Shown in pieces: positions 32,754 through 42,408 of a DNA stretch of 60,039 bases. Both the position numbers and the translations under genes were made by a program. Positions within the stretch are counted from its first letter, which is position 1. Every line of letters starts with the position of its first letter. The notes beneath the pieces were generated by a model. That model was not told the origin of the DNA. It did no database searches and worked only from the letters and a program-made list of their open reading frames with translations. The DNA comes from Rhizobium ruizarguesonis (GTDB lineage Bacteria > Pseudomonadota > Alphaproteobacteria > Rhizobiales > Rhizobiaceae), in contig NZ_PQIG01000098.1 of the NCBI RefSeq assembly GCF_012349115.1, forward strand, positions 1-60,039, given 5' to 3'.

Positions 32754-33248
32754 TCACGAAAAACTCGAACCGGACTTGTCCCAGCCTTCCTTGACCGTTT
32801 CCATCGCGACGTTCGTCGATGTGCTGGCAACATGGGGCAGTGTCGAGATGCGCTCGCCGAGGACGCGACGGTAGCGGCCGATATCGCGGGTGCGGATCTT
32901 TAAGAGATAGTCGAACCTGCCTGCAATCATATGGCACTCTTCGACTTCCCCGATCTTCTTGATGGCATCGTTGAAGCTTTTCAGCGCATGCTCGCGGGTA
33001 TCGGAGAGTTTCACTTCGACGAAAGCAATGTGGTCGAGCTGCATTTTCGACGGATTGAGGATGGCCTTAAAGCCTTCGATGTATCCTTCACTGATCAGCC
33101 TTTTGAAGCGGATCTGGCATGGCGTCTTCGACAATCCGACACGCGTAGCCAGATCGGTGATCGACAGCCTTCCGTCCTCGGCGAGTGCGGCGAGGATTTT
33201 TCTGTCGAACTGGTCCAATTCACTAAAGATGTCAGTTTCTGTGGCCAT
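32754..33248 (-). CDS. putR: Lrp/AsnC-family regulator of proline catabolism
   Basis: A 164-residue Lrp-family regulator. The helix-turn-helix LDQFDRKILAALAEDGRLSITDLATRVGLSKTPCQIRFKRL is followed by a RAM ligand domain (VEVKLSDTREHALKSF, VEECHMIAGRFDYLLKIRT). In Agrobacterium and Rhizobium a protein of this class, PutR, activates putA in response to proline and is divergent from it, as here. The ATG at 33248 is preferred to an in-frame codon 19 residues earlier because the sequence after it matches the family's start. Confidence 0.85.
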   Translation of the reverse strand: MATETDIFSELDQFDRKILAALAEDGRLSITDLATRVGLSKTPCQIRFKRLISEGYIEGFKAILNPSKMQLDHIAFVEVKLSDTREHALKSFNDAIKKIGEVEECHMIAGRFDYLLKIRTRDIGRYRRVLGERISTLPHVASTSTNVAMETVKEGWDKSGSSFS

Positions 33249-33399
33249 TTGAACTCTCGATGACGCATTAATAAGTTCATACGGCCTAGAAACTGTAAAA
33301 ATCAAGTGAGATCGCGATTTGTGGCTGTGATAGATTAGGTGCCGGGCGAAAGAGCGCTGTGATCGGTATCGGCGCCGACTTCAAAACGGGGGATCATAC

Positions 33400-33606
33400 A
33401 TGCATGACAACGAAGCGGATGATGACCAAAAACCCGACCTGCTCGTTCACTACCGGCCGGTGGCAATAAGGGCTGTGGCGGCGGCGCTCACCTTCAAGCG
33501 CGACAGACCAGATGCGCGCTCGCTGCACGAGACGGAATATTCCGGCCCCGCTTTCACGGATGATGAGCATTGGGACGATGAGCCCGCTGTTCCATTTATC
33601 CGCTAG
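33400..33606 (+). CDS. Possible small hypothetical protein in the putR-putA gap
   Basis: A 68-residue frame with a GGGGG ribosome-site-like run seven bases before its ATG and 28 bases between its stop and the putA start. It is rich in acidic residues at both ends with VHYRPVAIRAVAAALTFKR in the middle. No family is recognised. Position suggests a leader or small protein transcribed with putA; it may also be a chance frame. Confidence 0.35.
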   Translation: MHDNEADDDQKPDLLVHYRPVAIRAVAAALTFKRDRPDARSLHETEYSGPAFTDDEHWDDEPAVPFIR

Positions 33607-33634
33607 ACCAAACATCGATTGAATAGGGACTTCC

Positions 33635-36600
33635 ATGTTGAACGCAGCGACCCCCTCCACGCCCTCCCAAGATGCCGTCGACGGCGCGCCGTTCTCCGGC
33701 TTTGCCCCACCGATCCGACCGCAATCCCAACTTCGCCAGGCCATCACGGCAGCCTATCGCCGGCCGGAAACCGAATGCCTGCCGCCTCTTGTGGCAGCAG
33801 CGCGCGTCTCCGAGGCAAAACGCTATGATATCCGCAGCACGGCCCGCAGCCTGATCGAAGCGTTGCGCGCCAAGCACAAGGGGACCGGAGTCGAAGGGCT
33901 GGTGCAGGAATATTCGCTCTCCAGCCAGGAAGGCGTGGCGCTCATGTGCCTCGCCGAAGCGCTGCTGCGCATTCCCGACACCGAAACCCGGGACGCGCTA
34001 ATCCGCGACAAGATCGCCGAGGGCAACTGGACCTCTCACATCGGCGGTGGAAAATCCATGTTCGTCAACGCCGCAACCTGGGGTCTCGTCGTCACCGGCA
34101 AGCTGACTTCGACGGTCAACGACCGAAGCCTGTCGGCAGCGCTGACGCGGCTGATCGCGCGCGCCGGCGAGCCGGTCATCCGTCGCGGCGTCGATATGGC
34201 GATGCGCATGATGGGCGAGCAGTTCGTCACCGGCGAAACGATCGCGGAGGCGCTGAAGCGCGCCCGGCCACTGGAAGCACGCGGCTTCCGCTATTCCTAC
34301 GACATGCTGGGCGAGGCCGCGACGACGGGCGCCGATGCCGAGCGTTATTACCGGGATTACGAAAAGGCGATCCACGCCATCGGCAAGGCGTCGGACGGGC
34401 GCGGCATCTATGACGGCCCGGGCATATCGATCAAGCTCTCGGCCCTGCATCCCCGTTACATGAGGTCGCAGGCCGGCCGGGTGATGAGCGAGCTGCTGCC
34501 GAAAGTCAAGGCGCTGGCCGTTCTCGCCAAGACCTATGATATCGGCCTCAATATCGACGCCGAGGAGGCCGATCGGCTGGAGCTTTCGCTTGATCTCCTC
34601 GAGGAGCTTTGCTTTGCACAGGAGCTGACTGGATGGAGTGGGCTTGGCTTCGTCGTGCAGGCCTATGGCAAGCGCTGCCCCTTCGTCCTCGACTACATCA
34701 TCGATCTGGCACGTCGTTCCGGGCGCCGGATCATGGTCCGTCTCGTCAAGGGCGCCTATTGGGATGCGGAGATCAAGCGCGCCCAGCTGGACGGGCTCGA
34801 CGACTATCCGGTCTATACTCGCAAGATCTACACCGATGTCGCCTACGTCGCCTGCGCGCGCAAGCTGCTCGATGCTCCGGATGCGGTCTTCCCGCAATTT
34901 GCCACCCATAATGCGCAGACGCTCGCCACGATCTATCGTCTGGCGGGTCCTGACTTCACCGTCGGCAAATACGAGTTCCAATGCCTGCATGGCATGGGCG
35001 AACCGCTCTACGACGAGGTCGTCGGGAAGGAAAAGCTGGACCGGCCCTGCCGCATCTATGCGCCTGTGGGAACCCATGAGACGCTGCTCGCCTATCTGGT
35101 TCGACGCCTTCTGGAAAATGGCGCCAATTCCTCCTTCGTGCACCGCATCTCCGATCCGAATGTCTCGGTCGAGGCGCTGATCGCCGATCCCGCCGAAATC
35201 GTCGCGGCCATGCCTGTCGTTGGCACGCCCCACGTGCAGATCGCCTCGCCAAAGGCTCTTTACGGCAACGCCCGGGCCAATTCCGATGGTCTCGATCTCT
35301 CGAACGAGGCCACCCTTTCGGATTTGGCTGAGGCGCTCACTTCTACGGCTGCTGCCCCGTGGCATGCGCTTCCCCTCCTTGCCGACGGCTCTACCGATGG
35401 GGTGACACGCGATGTTCTCAATCCTGCCGATCACCGGGATGTCGTCGGCACGGTGACCGAAGTGAAGGTCGAGGAGGCAGCGCGCATCGTCCGCATGGCT
35501 GCGGAGCACGCGCCGCAATGGGCCGCAGTGCCGCCGGCCGAGCGTGCCGCCTGCCTGGAGCGGGCCGCCGATATCATGCAGGCCCGCATCAAGGTGCTGA
35601 TGGGCATCGTCATGCGCGAGGCCGGCAAATCTGCCGCTAATGCCGTCGGTGAAGTGCGTGAGGCGATCGACTTCCTGCGCTACTATGCCGAACAGGCCCG
35701 CAAGACCCTCGGCCCCTCGCATGCGCCCCTCGGTCCGGTCGTCTGCATCAGCCCGTGGAATTTCCCGCTGGCGATTTTCACCGGACAGGTCGCCGCAGCG
35801 TTGGTGGCCGGCAATCCCGTGCTTGCGAAACCGGCCGGCGTCACGCCGATCATCGCTTCGGAGAGTGTGAAGATCCTTCACGAGGCGGGCGTGCCGGTCG
35901 GTGCCTTGCAGTTCGTGCCCGGCAGCGGCCGCCTCGGCGCCGGCATGGTCGGGGCTCCGGAAACGGCAGGCGTCATGTTTACCGGGTCGACCGAAGTTGC
36001 CCGCATGATCCAGGCGCAGCTGGCGGAACGGCTGTCAGCAGGCGGCAAGCCGATTCCGCTGATTGCCGAAACCGGTGGCCAGAACGGCATGATCGTCGAC
36101 TCCTCGGCATTGGCCGAGCAGGTGGTGGCCGACGTCATTGCGTCTGCCTTCGACAGCGCCGGTCAGCGCTGCTCGGCGCTCCGGGTTCTCTGCCTTCAGG
36201 ACGATGTCGCCGACAGGACCCTCAATATGCTGAAGGGCGCCTTCCGCGAGCTGACGATCGGCCGGACCGATCGGCTGAGCATCGATGTCGGCCCAGTCAT
36301 CAACGACAGCGCAAAGACGGAGATCGACCAGCATATCGAGCATATGCGCGGCTTGGGCCGCAAGGTGGATCAGCTGCCGTTGCCCGAAAGTGCGGCGGCG
36401 GGAACGTTCGTTCCGCCGACGATCATCGAAATCAAGTCGCTGTCGGACCTGACGAGGGAGGTCTTCGGACCGGTTCTGCATGTCATCCGCTTCAAGAGAA
36501 ACGGACTCGACCGTCTGATCGACGACATCAACGCATCGGGTTATGGTCTCACATTCGGGCTTCACACCCGGCTTGATGAAACGATCGCGCATGTGACCAG

Positions 36601-37342
36601 CCGGATCAAGGCCGGAAACCTCTACGTCAACCGGAACATCATCGGCGCCGTCGTCGGCGTGCAGCCATTCGGCGGCCGCGGCCTGTCGGGAACGGGTCCG
36701 AAGGCCGGCGGTCCGCTCTATATCGGCCGGCTGGTGCAGCGTGCGCCCGTGCCGCCGCAGCAGGACTCCGTTCATACGGACCTCGCCCTTCGTGACTACA
36801 TCGTCTGGCTCGACAAGAAGGGCTTGTCGGGCGAGGGGGAAGTGGCGCGTGGATATGCAAGCCGCTCGGCACTCGGGCTCGAACGTGAACTCACCGGTCC
36901 GGTCGGGGAGCTCAATCTCTACGCGCTCCATCCCCGCGGTCGTATTCTCCTCGTGCCGCAGACGGAGGGCGGGCTTCACCGCCAGATCGCCGCAGCCCTA
37001 TCGACCGGCAACCATATCGTCGTGGACGCGGGCTCCCTATCGAAATCAGTCCTGGCCGACCTTCCGACGGCTGTCGCCGGCCGGATTTCCTGGACATCGG
37101 ATTGGGAAAAGGACGGACCGTTCTCCGGTGCCCTCGTCGAAGGAGATCGCGACAGGGTTCTTGCCGTCAATCAGAAGATCGCTCACCTGCCCGGTCCGCT
37201 TCTACTGGTCCAGGCCGCGACGACCGAGGAATTGGCGAGCGATCCCGAAGCCTATTGCCTCAATTGGTTGCTGGAGGAAGTGTCGACGTCGATCAACACC
37301 GCGGCTGCCGGCGGCAATGCAAGCCTGATGGCCATCGGCTGA
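33635..37342 (+). CDS. putA: Bifunctional proline dehydrogenase / pyrroline-5-carboxylate dehydrogenase
   Basis: A 1235-residue enzyme that oxidises proline to glutamate in two steps, with the intermediate tunnelled between active sites, passing electrons to quinone and NAD. The proline dehydrogenase barrel includes FRYSYDMLGEAATT, RLVKGAYWDAEIKRAQ and RRLLENGANSSFVHRI. The aldehyde dehydrogenase part has CISPWNFPLAIFTGQ, FTGSTEVAR, ETGGQNGMIV and catalytic Cys846 in DSAGQRCSALR. A C-terminal 230 residues form the extra domain of long (type B) PutA. There is no N-terminal ribbon-helix-helix DNA-binding domain, consistent with separate PutR regulation. Length matches rhizobial PutA (about 1230). 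Confidence 0.97.
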   Translation: MLNAATPSTPSQDAVDGAPFSGFAPPIRPQSQLRQAITAAYRRPETECLPPLVAAARVSEAKRYDIRSTARSLIEALRAKHKGTGVEGLVQEYSLSSQEGVALMCLAEALLRIPDTETRDALIRDKIAEGNWTSHIGGGKSMFVNAATWGLVVTGKLTSTVNDRSLSAALTRLIARAGEPVIRRGVDMAMRMMGEQFVTGETIAEALKRARPLEARGFRYSYDMLGEAATTGADAERYYRDYEKAIHAIGKASDGRGIYDGPGISIKLSALHPRYMRSQAGRVMSELLPKVKALAVLAKTYDIGLNIDAEEADRLELSLDLLEELCFAQELTGWSGLGFVVQAYGKRCPFVLDYIIDLARRSGRRIMVRLVKGAYWDAEIKRAQLDGLDDYPVYTRKIYTDVAYVACARKLLDAPDAVFPQFATHNAQTLATIYRLAGPDFTVGKYEFQCLHGMGEPLYDEVVGKEKLDRPCRIYAPVGTHETLLAYLVRRLLENGANSSFVHRISDPNVSVEALIADPAEIVAAMPVVGTPHVQIASPKALYGNARANSDGLDLSNEATLSDLAEALTSTAAAPWHALPLLADGSTDGVTRDVLNPADHRDVVGTVTEVKVEEAARIVRMAAEHAPQWAAVPPAERAACLERAADIMQARIKVLMGIVMREAGKSAANAVGEVREAIDFLRYYAEQARKTLGPSHAPLGPVVCISPWNFPLAIFTGQVAAALVAGNPVLAKPAGVTPIIASESVKILHEAGVPVGALQFVPGSGRLGAGMVGAPETAGVMFTGSTEVARMIQAQLAERLSAGGKPIPLIAETGGQNGMIVDSSALAEQVVADVIASAFDSAGQRCSALRVLCLQDDVADRTLNMLKGAFRELTIGRTDRLSIDVGPVINDSAKTEIDQHIEHMRGLGRKVDQLPLPESAAAGTFVPPTIIEIKSLSDLTREVFGPVLHVIRFKRNGLDRLIDDINASGYGLTFGLHTRLDETIAHVTSRIKAGNLYVNRNIIGAVVGVQPFGGRGLSGTGPKAGGPLYIGRLVQRAPVPPQQDSVHTDLALRDYIVWLDKKGLSGEGEVARGYASRSALGLERELTGPVGELNLYALHPRGRILLVPQTEGGLHRQIAAALSTGNHIVVDAGSLSKSVLADLPTAVAGRISWTSDWEKDGPFSGALVEGDRDRVLAVNQKIAHLPGPLLLVQAATTEELASDPEAYCLNWLLEEVSTSINTAAAGGNASLMAIG

Positions 37343-37351
37343 GTGACAAGA

Positions 37352-37376
37352 CGAGGGCGCAGAAAATGCGCCCTCG
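37352..37376 (+). terminator. Strong hairpin after putA
   Basis: A perfect ten-bp stem CGAGGGCGCA/TGCGCCCTCG with a five-base A-rich loop begins ten bases after the putA stop. No T-run follows, so it may need Rho or act as a 3' end stabiliser. Confidence 0.6.
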
Positions 37377-37623
37377 GCCGCATATTGCATGCGCCGATGA
37401 AACTCGAGACGGAAAAGAGGCCTCTTCCGGGATTCAATCTCGATACGTCGGCCTATAAGGGCGTCGGGCGGCTGCGATTCCGTCGCGACACGGGCCTGCG
37501 GAGGCCGCGAGGAGCCCGATCTCCCTTCCCATTCCGGCGGGGCTTACTGAGCGCTGCATGAACCGAAGCGTGTCATCCCAGTCATTTGCGTAGACGATTC
37601 ACCTCATGCAGGTGGAGGGAGGT

Positions 37624-38823
37624 TCAGTCGAAGAAGCCCGCATCCTCTTCCCTGAGATATCTCCTGGCCGCTTCGGCGTCGATATCGAGGCCCAGCCCCG
37701 GAGCTTCCAGTAGGTCCACCATGCTGTCCTTCACGATCTGCGGTGGCAAGCCGATTACCAGATCCTCCCACCAGGGGTCGGAGGCGCTCGGATATTCGAA
37801 CGCGACGTAATTTGCAGGCAATGTGGCGCAGACATTGATCAACGCGCCGAGCCCCAGCAGGCCGTTAGCGGTGCCGTGCGGTGCCATCAGGATCGAGTGC
37901 ATGTAGGCGTGCTCGGCGACCCATTTGAGCTCGGCAATGCCGCCAATATCGGCTGGATCGGGGCCGATGACGCGCACCGCCTGCGTCTCGATCAGTTCCT
38001 TGAAATTGTGTCGCAGGTAGATCTGCTCACCAGTGTGGATTGGCGTCGAGGTGGAGGTTGTCAGTTCCCGATAGGCCTGCGGATTGACCCACGGCACGTA
38101 GTCGCCAGTCAGCATGTCCTCGAGCCACATCAAATTGTACTTCTCGACCGCGCGAGCGAACTTGATCGCATCGGGCAGCATCCAGCCCGGGCCGCAGTCG
38201 AGCGCCAGGCTGACTTTGTCGCCCAGCACTTCCTTCATCGCGATCACGCAGTCGAGCATGTGATTGAAACCGCGCTCGCTGATCATGCCCTGATCCATGG
38301 CGCCGTGATAGCCGGCCTTCTTCTGCGTCACGCCGTAGTGGAAGTCCTCGATGGTGTCCTTCATGTTGGAGTGGAACGAGATTCCTTGCTTGACCATGAA
38401 GAAGTTCTGCGGCTGCTCCATCATCCATTTGACGTCAGCGGCGTAGTCCTCCGGCCGGTCGCCCGTGCGTTTCTGGCGAATCGAGCCATTGTAGACGCGC
38501 ACCTTGTCGCGCACCTTGCCGCCGAGCAGTTTATAGACGGGCACGCCCGCGGCCTTGCCGGCAATATCCCACAGCGCATGCTCGATAGCGCTTACCGCCG
38601 CGCCGTACGGCTTGAAAGAGCCGCGTTGGCGGATCTTCAGCATGACTCTCTCGACGTCGGTCGGGTCCTCGCCGATCAGCGCCTCGCGGAAATGCAGCAC
38701 AAAGGGCTTGAGGTAGGACTTGGTGAATTCGACTTCACCCAAGCCATGGAGGCCCTCGTCCGTCACGATGCGGACGATTGGGTGTTTGCCGATAACGGCA
38801 CAGCGGAGGTCGGTGATCTTCAT
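37624..38823 (-). CDS. Mandelate racemase/muconate lactonizing (enolase superfamily) enzyme, copy A
   Basis: A 399-residue enzyme of the enolase superfamily. The capping domain motif HALWDIAGKAAGVPVYKLLGG precedes the barrel. Metal ligands are Asp209, Glu235 and Glu266 (ALDCGPG, WLEDML, HTGEQIYLR), with His316 in APHGTANG as the probable base and Lys145 in MVKQG opposite. This fits an MR-type acid-sugar dehydratase or a related epimerase. It is convergent to putA but belongs with copies B and C and the GntR gene upstream. ATG at 38823 is preceded by AAGGAA. Exact substrate cannot be assigned by inspection. Confidence 0.88.
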   Translation of the reverse strand: MKITDLRCAVIGKHPIVRIVTDEGLHGLGEVEFTKSYLKPFVLHFREALIGEDPTDVERVMLKIRQRGSFKPYGAAVSAIEHALWDIAGKAAGVPVYKLLGGKVRDKVRVYNGSIRQKRTGDRPEDYAADVKWMMEQPQNFFMVKQGISFHSNMKDTIEDFHYGVTQKKAGYHGAMDQGMISERGFNHMLDCVIAMKEVLGDKVSLALDCGPGWMLPDAIKFARAVEKYNLMWLEDMLTGDYVPWVNPQAYRELTTSTSTPIHTGEQIYLRHNFKELIETQAVRVIGPDPADIGGIAELKWVAEHAYMHSILMAPHGTANGLLGLGALINVCATLPANYVAFEYPSASDPWWEDLVIGLPPQIVKDSMVDLLEAPGLGLDIDAEAARRYLREEDAGFFD

Positions 38824-38839
38824 CTTCGTTCCTTTTGCC

Positions 38840-40201
38840 TCAGCTCCAGGTGCGATCCCAGGAATACTCATCGTCCCAGCGATCCGTGGGCTGCCAGATG
38901 CCGGTGACACCCGGCTGCAGATGCTGCGAGATCATCTCGTCGACGACATCGTCAATCCCCAGGCCCGGCTTGTCTGGAACAGTGATAAAGCCGTCCTTCA
39001 CCAGTGGCTTGGGAAGGCCGGTGACGATATCGTCCCACCAGTCGACATCGACAGAGTGGTATTCGAGCGCCATGAAGTTTTCAGTCGCGGTCGCGACATG
39101 TGCCGCGGCCATGGCGGCGATTGGACTTTCTGCCATGTGGATGGCCATGGCGACACCATGGTCCTGCGCCATATCTCCGATCTTTTTGGTCTCGAGGATG
39201 CCGCCGCTGGTGAGCAGGTCTGGGTGGATAACGGAGAGGCCGCCGCTCTTGAGCAGAGGCTCGAAGCCCTCCTTGAGGTATATGTCCTCGCCGGTGCAGA
39301 TCGGCACCGTAGTGGCGTCCTGCAGTTGTCGGTACTGCTCAGTGTACTGCCATGGGATTACATCCTCGAGCCAGGCTGGCACGTATTTTTCAATTCTCCT
39401 GGCAAGGCGAATGCCGTTCTGCACCGAGATGTGGCCGATGTGGTCGATGGCGAGCGGAATATCCATGCCGATGACCTCACGAACCTCGGCAATGTATTGC
39501 TCAAGGAAGTCGAGGCCCTTGTCGGAAAAGTGGAGGCCGGTAAACGGGTGCGGGACATTATGCAAATCGTACGCAGCGTTGCGGACGCGCCGCTCTTCAA
39601 TGGTCTTCAGCGGGCCTCGGCCGGGGTGGTCGCGGTACCCTTCAAGTGAGCCGGCAGGAGACACGACCGCACCGGGCACATCCGCGATCTGCATCAGCCC
39701 CAGATCCATCTTGAGAAAGGTGAACCCAAGCTCCATGCGTTGCTTGAGGCGCCTGCCGGTCTCGGTGCCGCTCGGCACGGTGGCGTCGGTGTCGCAGTAG
39801 ACGCGCACTTTCTCCCGAAACCGGCCGCCGAGCATCTGGTAGATGGGGACGCCATAGGCCTTGCCGGCAAGATCCCACAACGCGATTTCAACCGCCGATA
39901 CGCCGCCGCCTTGCCGGCCGTGCCCGCCGAACTGCTTGATCCGGCGAAACAGGCGGTCGATGTCGCAAGGGTTCTCGCCAAGCAGCCGGCTCTTCAGCAT
40001 CAGCGCGTAGGTGGCGCTGGCGCCGTCGCGCACCTCGCCAAGCCCGACGATGCCCTGGTTGGTGTAAATCTTGAGCAGCACCGAGGTGAACGGCGCGCCG
40101 ACAATTTCGGCTACCCGCATGTCGGTGATGCGAAGGTCGGACGGCTTGGAATGCGTGTTCACCCGATTGAGCGCCTCGTCGGCTCCATCTGCCTCTGGCA
40201 T
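38840..40201 (-). CDS. Mandelate racemase/muconate lactonizing (enolase superfamily) enzyme, copy B
   Basis: A 453-residue enzyme. The N-terminal 25 residues (MPEADGADEALNRVNTHSK) are an extension before the capping domain. Cap motif ALWDLAGKAYGVPIYQMLGG. Barrel motifs: FLKMDLG with Lys, AIDHIGH with Asp and following His, WLEDVIPW with Glu, TGEDIYLKEG with Glu, and IHMAESP with His. The shared TGE(Q/D)IYL and WLED motifs make it the nearest relative of copy A (16 bases apart), so these two look like diverged paralogues. Expected activity is dehydration or epimerisation of a sugar acid; identity unknown. Confidence 0.88.
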   Translation of the reverse strand: MPEADGADEALNRVNTHSKPSDLRITDMRVAEIVGAPFTSVLLKIYTNQGIVGLGEVRDGASATYALMLKSRLLGENPCDIDRLFRRIKQFGGHGRQGGGVSAVEIALWDLAGKAYGVPIYQMLGGRFREKVRVYCDTDATVPSGTETGRRLKQRMELGFTFLKMDLGLMQIADVPGAVVSPAGSLEGYRDHPGRGPLKTIEERRVRNAAYDLHNVPHPFTGLHFSDKGLDFLEQYIAEVREVIGMDIPLAIDHIGHISVQNGIRLARRIEKYVPAWLEDVIPWQYTEQYRQLQDATTVPICTGEDIYLKEGFEPLLKSGGLSVIHPDLLTSGGILETKKIGDMAQDHGVAMAIHMAESPIAAMAAAHVATATENFMALEYHSVDVDWWDDIVTGLPKPLVKDGFITVPDKPGLGIDDVVDEMISQHLQPGVTGIWQPTDRWDDEYSWDRTWS

Positions 40202-40270
40202 GATTTATCCTCGTTCTGGTCGGCGGGGCTCGTCGCCGCGCACCGCTGCGGCGGCGTAGTGCGTTGCTAG

Positions 40271-41437
40271 CTAGTCCAGCTCTATCTCGTGGCTTTGAAG
40301 GTAGTCGCGGTTCATTTCAACGCCGAGACCAGGCTTGGGCGTAAGCTTGAGGCTGCCGTTCGAAACATCGAGTGGTCTGTCGATGAGGTGATCGTATTTG
40401 CCCAGGTTCCACTCTGACGTTTCAAGTTTGTAGAAATTAGGAACGGTCATCATCACCTGCGCTCCCGCAACCACGTTGATCGGCCCTGCGGCGTCATGCG
40501 GCGAGACCGGGATGTAGTAGGCTTCGCATAGGGCAGAAATCTTCTTGAGTTCGGTAATGCCGCCGGTCCAGGTGACATCAGGCATGATGTAGTCGGCGAG
40601 CCTGTTTTCGAGCACCGGCACGAAATCCCACTTCGTGTGGCCGCGCTCGCCCCATGAGATAGCGGCGCTGACCTTCTCACGGACCTGTCTGAGAGCGTTG
40701 AGGCTCTCCGGTGGACAAGGCTCCTCGAACCAGTCGATCTGACCAGCTTCCTCGAGGCTCCGACAAAGGCGAATGGCGGTGGGAACGTCGAACCGGCCAT
40801 GCGCATCGATGAGAATGTCGACATCAGAGCCCGCCGTTTCGCGGATCAGAGCCGTGAGTTCGGCGGCTTCGCGCTCATCCTTGCGGGTCATGCTGCCATC
40901 GAGGTAGCCGTCCCGCTGTTCGCGAGGCTGTCCATCGGCGGTGCGGCCCTGGTGGGGGAAAGGATCGAACTTGAGCGCAGTGTGGCCGGACTCGACGATG
41001 TCTCGAATTTCCCGGACTACAGCCTCTTTGCTGGTGAACTTGGCCTGGTTGGGATGGGTGTAGAGCGCGATTTCATCGCGGACCGGTCCGCCCAATAGCT
41101 CGTAAATCGGCTGACCAAGAACTTTGCCTCGGATGTCCCAAAGGGCGATGTCGATGGCGCTTACGCATTCGACGGCGGCGCCGCGACTGCCCATGTAGGT
41201 GAAGCTGCGGAATATCTTGTGCCACAGATACTCGATACGCGCCGGGTCCTCGCCTGTTACAGCGGCACCGATCTGCCGCAGGATCGTGCAGAGGGCGCGA
41301 TTGGCGAGCCTTGTCGTGGTGGTGATCTCTCCCCAGCCGCTCACCCCCTCGTCGGTCGTCACCTCAACGAACAGATACTCTCCCCAATAAGAAGCATCGG
41401 ATCTGATTAGCCACGGCCGGACGCTGGTGATTTTCAT
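40271..41437 (-). CDS. Mandelate racemase/muconate lactonizing (enolase superfamily) enzyme, copy C
   Basis: A 388-residue enzyme with the cap motif ALWDIRGKVLGQPIYELLGG and barrel motifs TALKFDPFPHQ, LIDAHGRFDVPTAIRLC (metal Asp with DAHGR, as in sugar-acid dehydratases), WFEEPCPP and SWGERG (two metal Glu), and PVSPHDAAGPI (catalytic His). The DAHGR pattern is that of the D-galactonate/gluconate dehydratase-like group. It is the gene next to the GntR regulator in the minus-strand set. Substrate unknown. Confidence 0.87.
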   Translation of the reverse strand: MKITSVRPWLIRSDASYWGEYLFVEVTTDEGVSGWGEITTTTRLANRALCTILRQIGAAVTGEDPARIEYLWHKIFRSFTYMGSRGAAVECVSAIDIALWDIRGKVLGQPIYELLGGPVRDEIALYTHPNQAKFTSKEAVVREIRDIVESGHTALKFDPFPHQGRTADGQPREQRDGYLDGSMTRKDEREAAELTALIRETAGSDVDILIDAHGRFDVPTAIRLCRSLEEAGQIDWFEEPCPPESLNALRQVREKVSAAISWGERGHTKWDFVPVLENRLADYIMPDVTWTGGITELKKISALCEAYYIPVSPHDAAGPINVVAGAQVMMTVPNFYKLETSEWNLGKYDHLIDRPLDVSNGSLKLTPKPGLGVEMNRDYLQSHEIELD

Positions 41438-41490
41438 CTCAACTGCCTTTACTGAAATGGTCGGGATAACGATATTCCAGGCTATGTATT

Positions 41491-42213
41491 CTATCCTGCC
41501 CGAGCGGCGTTACGCGCGCGCATGTGTTCGAGGATGTGCCGGCCGGAGCCCTCGACATGGCGTGCAATGAGTTCGGCTGCCTCGTTCGCATTTCCCGCTT
41601 TTACATGCGCGATGAGCTCGCGATGCTCGCTAAGGATCGCGGCACGCCGGGCGAGCGTGAAGTTGAAACGCCGGCTCACGGCTCGAAGCACTTCGCGATG
41701 CTTCCACCAAAGCTCGGCGGCATGGCGGTTGTAGTGCTTTTGGTACATTACGGTGTGAAAGGCGGTGTCCAGCTCGCTGTGCCTGAACGTGTCGGCGAAG
41801 TCGTTGTCTTCGATCAGGCCTTGGATGCGTTCGAGTTCAGCAATGTCCTCGACGGTGGCCATATTCACGAACCATCGCGTCAGTGCCGGCTCGATCAAGA
41901 CTCCTATCTCGTAGATGTCCCGAACAAAATCCTGATCTATGGGCCGCACGCGCGCGCCGCGGTTGGGAACGAGGGTGACAAAGCCTTCCCCGCGCAACAG
42001 TTGCAGAGCCTCGCGCACGGGGTTGGTTGAGGTGCCGTGGCGCCGGGCGAGGTCGGTGACCACAAGCCGCTCGTTGGCAGCCAGCCGCCCTTCGATGATG
42101 TCTTCCCTGATCAGTTGATAAAGCGAGGCGCCCTCGCTGGAGGCCCCGATAGCGTCGATCCCTTCGGGTGGCATTGCTTTAAAATCGCTTGTTCCGGCCA
42201 AGACGGTCCCCAA
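41491..42213 (-). CDS. GntR-family (FCD) transcriptional regulator of the enolase/ABC locus
   Basis: A 240-residue regulator. The winged-helix part (LYQLIREDIIEGRLAANERLVVTDLARRHGTSTNPVREALQLLRGEGFV) is followed by RPIDQDFVRDIYEIGVLIEPALTRWF, the FCD domain opening, and HSELDTAFHTVMYQKH with metal-type His/Asp positions. It sits between the enolase genes and the divergent transporter, so it is the likely local repressor. No ATG with a good ribosome site is seen: the extreme start is TTG at 42213; a TTG at 42201 has GGGGA before it, and the first ATG is at 42174. Start position is uncertain. Confidence 0.82.
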   Translation of the reverse strand: MGTVLAGTSDFKAMPPEGIDAIGASSEGASLYQLIREDIIEGRLAANERLVVTDLARRHGTSTNPVREALQLLRGEGFVTLVPNRGARVRPIDQDFVRDIYEIGVLIEPALTRWFVNMATVEDIAELERIQGLIEDNDFADTFRHSELDTAFHTVMYQKHYNRHAAELWWKHREVLRAVSRRFNFTLARRAAILSEHRELIAHVKAGNANEAAELIARHVEGSGRHILEHMRARNAARAG

Positions 42214-42408
42214 TCAATACACATATTGCTCGGATATCATGCGAAGCTTCCATAAACAATGTACGATTTCTTTGATTGACAGACAATCTTCAATCTGAAA
42301 ACGTATGATTAGGTCGAAGGGATACATTAGGTGGAAAGTCCCGCGGCCGGGGAGCAAAGACCGCTCGCCTCGACGCAGAGCGGCATGGGAGAACCTGGAG
42401 GATACCTT
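42214..42408. promoter_or_regulatory. Divergent promoter region of the enolase/transporter locus
   Basis: 195 AT-rich bases lie between the divergent GntR and transporter genes. An inverted repeat GATTG-ACAGA-CAATC (42274-42288) with a third CAATC copy downstream lies in the middle and is a candidate GntR site. A strong GGAGG precedes the transporter start at 42409. The site is a guess from position and symmetry. Confidence 0.4.

Noticed and set aside
32571..32903. A 110-residue plus-strand frame after the HxlR gene
   Set aside because: Overlaps the HxlR end and runs antisense into putR; no ribosome site or motif.
33998..35881. A 627-residue open frame on the minus strand antisense to putA
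   Set aside because: It mirrors the high-GC third-position pattern of putA, contains no domain, and the plus-strand protein has intact catalytic motifs throughout.
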